A stretch of DNA of 7,257 bases, taken from CAKSQF01 sp051867915. Lineage in GTDB: Bacteria > Bacillota > Clostridia > Oscillospirales > CAG-272. Made by a program: the position numbers and the translations under genes. The notes beneath the pieces are model-generated. The model searched no databases. It was not told where the DNA came from and worked only from the letters and a program-made list of their open reading frames with translations. The stretch covers positions 1 to 7,257 of the forward strand of contig JBJDZJ010000163.1 in the NCBI GenBank assembly GCA_051867915.1. Reading direction: 5' to 3'. Within the stretch, counting starts at the first letter, position 1. Every line of letters begins with the position of its first letter. Shown here one piece after another: positions 6,966 through 7,257 of this stretch.

Positions 6966-6994
6966 AAAAAAATATCGCATCCAAAAATGCGATA
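6966..6994 (-). terminator. Intrinsic terminator of the first tRNA-like unit
   Basis: Minus strand: stem TATCGCAT / ATGCGATA around a TTTTGG loop, followed by seven Ts. It starts about 20 bases after the CCA end of the tRNA-like sequence. Confidence 0.8.
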
Positions 6995-6997
6995 CCG

Positions 6998-7012
6998 GTG
7001 CGGCATCCCGCC
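6998..7012 (-). other. Small hairpin between CCA end and terminator
   Basis: Minus strand GCGGC-GGGAT-GCCGC directly after the CCA end. The second copy (7216-7230) keeps both stem arms but has a different loop (TGGTT), as expected when pairing is what is preserved. Confidence 0.55.
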
Positions 7013-7014
7013 GC

Positions 7015-7111
7015 TGGTGCACCCTCGGGGACTCGAACCCCTGCCAATGCGCAGCATTGGGTTACCCACATGATGAAGAGTCCGTTGCTCTCAAGGCTGA
7101 GCTACTTTACC
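7015..7111 (-). tRNA. Degenerate tRNA-Lys(CUU)-like RNA or tRNA-derived structured RNA
   Basis: Minus strand. Strong features: T-arm GGGG-TTCGAGT-CCCC and a CCA-ending 3' tail (GGGTGCACCA); a D-stem pair GCTC/GAGC preceded by TA; and a segment ACGGACTCTTCATC-ATGTGGGT that is close to a normal anticodon arm, with CTT at 7078-7076. Abnormal features: the D-loop lacks the GG pair; base 37 would be C; the anticodon stem needs a bulged A and a G-U pair; the T-stem has an A bulge or mismatch; the variable region is swollen by two hairpins (GGGTAACCC and CCAATGC/GCATTGG); and the 5' acceptor strand does not pair with the 3' strand. Instead CACCC and GGGGA at 7168-7177 could pair with the 3' GGGTG and TCCCC, closing a ~158-nt RNA. 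It is thus unlikely to be an ordinary working tRNA. Alternatives are a pseudo-tRNA, a tRNA mimic or a tRNA-derived insertion site. Confidence 0.4.
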
Positions 7112-7183
7112 GGAAATCCGCCCACGAATGTAAAGGGAATTTCACCCGTCTGAAATACCAAACCAGCTCCCCGGGTGGAAAAC

Positions 7184-7213
7184 AAAAAAGTATCGCATCC
7201 AAAAATGCGATAC
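7184..7213 (-). terminator. Intrinsic terminator of the second unit
   Basis: Minus strand: 9-bp stem GTATCGCAT / ATGCGATAC around TTTTGG, then six Ts. It ends only about seven bases before the next unit's RNA would begin, leaving no room for a promoter between the units upstream of the first copy's 5' region. Confidence 0.8.
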
Positions 7214-7232
7214 CGATGCGGCAACCAGCCGC

Positions 7233-7257
7233 TGGTGCACCCTCGGGGACTCGAACC
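7233..7257 (-). tRNA. 3' end of a second tRNA-like gene (partial)
   Basis: Minus-strand GGTTCGAGTCCCCGAGG followed by GTGCACCA, identical to the same part of the first copy. The rest lies outside the window, so whether this copy has a proper D-arm, anticodon and acceptor cannot be judged; it could be the intact parent tRNA. Confidence 0.45.

Larger units (their letters stand above)
6959..7039. repeat. Tandem repeat, first copy (period 218 bp)
   Basis: This segment matches 7177-7257 at an offset of exactly 218 bp with only a handful of differences. Seen from the minus strand it covers a tRNA T-arm and CCA end, a small hairpin and an intrinsic terminator. The left limit at 6959 is sharp: sequence before it shares nothing with sequence before 7177. 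The true right limit is unknown because the window ends inside the second copy. Confidence 0.85.
7177..7257. repeat. Tandem repeat, second copy, cut by the window edge
   Basis: Same order of elements as the first copy: terminator, small hairpin, CCA end and T-arm on the minus strand. Differences from the first copy are concentrated in the hairpin loop and beside the terminator stem. Confidence 0.85.

Noticed and set aside
6788..7069. 93-codon minus-strand frame
   Set aside because: It runs through the tRNA-like element, its terminator and another hairpin; no sensible protein features.
7106..7134. Possible internal promoter (TTTACA and TAAAGT, minus strand) within the tRNA-like unit
   Set aside because: Spacing of 19 bp and a 4/6 -10 match; it would start transcription inside the D-arm region. 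Too weak to annotate.
7135..7147. GGGTGAAATTCCC on the minus strand resembles a piece of the FMN riboswitch
   Set aside because: Only this short hairpin matches; the other conserved FMN-element helices and the ACCGGCGGU segment are absent.

Overview
Most of the window looks like DNA from an anaerobic gut Firmicute of the Clostridia type. The evidence is AGGAGG ribosome-binding sites, TATACT/TACAAT -10 elements, an EFR1-type flavodoxin/ferredoxin protein, an OmpR-type two-component pair and a very large fused MacB-type ABC transporter. The first ~813 bases look different. They encode the middle of a multi-membrane-span major-facilitator transporter of a type I associate with Bacteroides/Prevotella. 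The change happens at about 806-832, mid-gene and with no mobile element visible, so this is either a chimeric assembly or a recombination edge.

Layout. (1) 2-~813 (+): MFS transporter fragment, open at the window edge and cut off at the junction; its frame runs on by chance to 1084. (2) 830-1573 (-): EFR1-family flavodoxin/2x[4Fe-4S] ferredoxin. (3) 1657-2697 (-): HAMP sensor histidine kinase, start overlapping the end of (4). (4) 2687-3364 (-): OmpR-family response regulator. (5) 3365-3527: divergent promoter region. (6) 3528-6293 (+): 921-residue ABC transporter with ATPase and MacB/FtsX-like permease in one chain. (7) 6356-6791 (+): small membrane-anchored protein split by a one-base frameshift at an A6 tract. 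(8) 6793-6958: no convincing gene, two hairpins. (9) 6959-7257 (-): a tandem 218-bp-period repeat whose unit carries a tRNA-like 3' half ending in CCA, a small hairpin and an intrinsic terminator.

How the genes fit together. The three promoters (regulator/kinase, EFR1 protein, ABC transporter) share one architecture: an 11-bp direct-repeat box close to AGTTTATCTTG, placed exactly 6 bp upstream of the -10 hexamer, with further boxes upstream in 11-bp register. This is the spacing expected for an OmpR-family activator lying over the -35 region. I infer a small self-contained regulon: the kinase senses something at the membrane, the regulator activates its own operon, the divergent exporter/stress pump and the redox protein. 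The ligand and the cargo cannot be read from the sequence.

The two least explained items are the shared operator architecture, which makes the redox gene part of the circuit, and the tandem tRNA-like units at the right edge.
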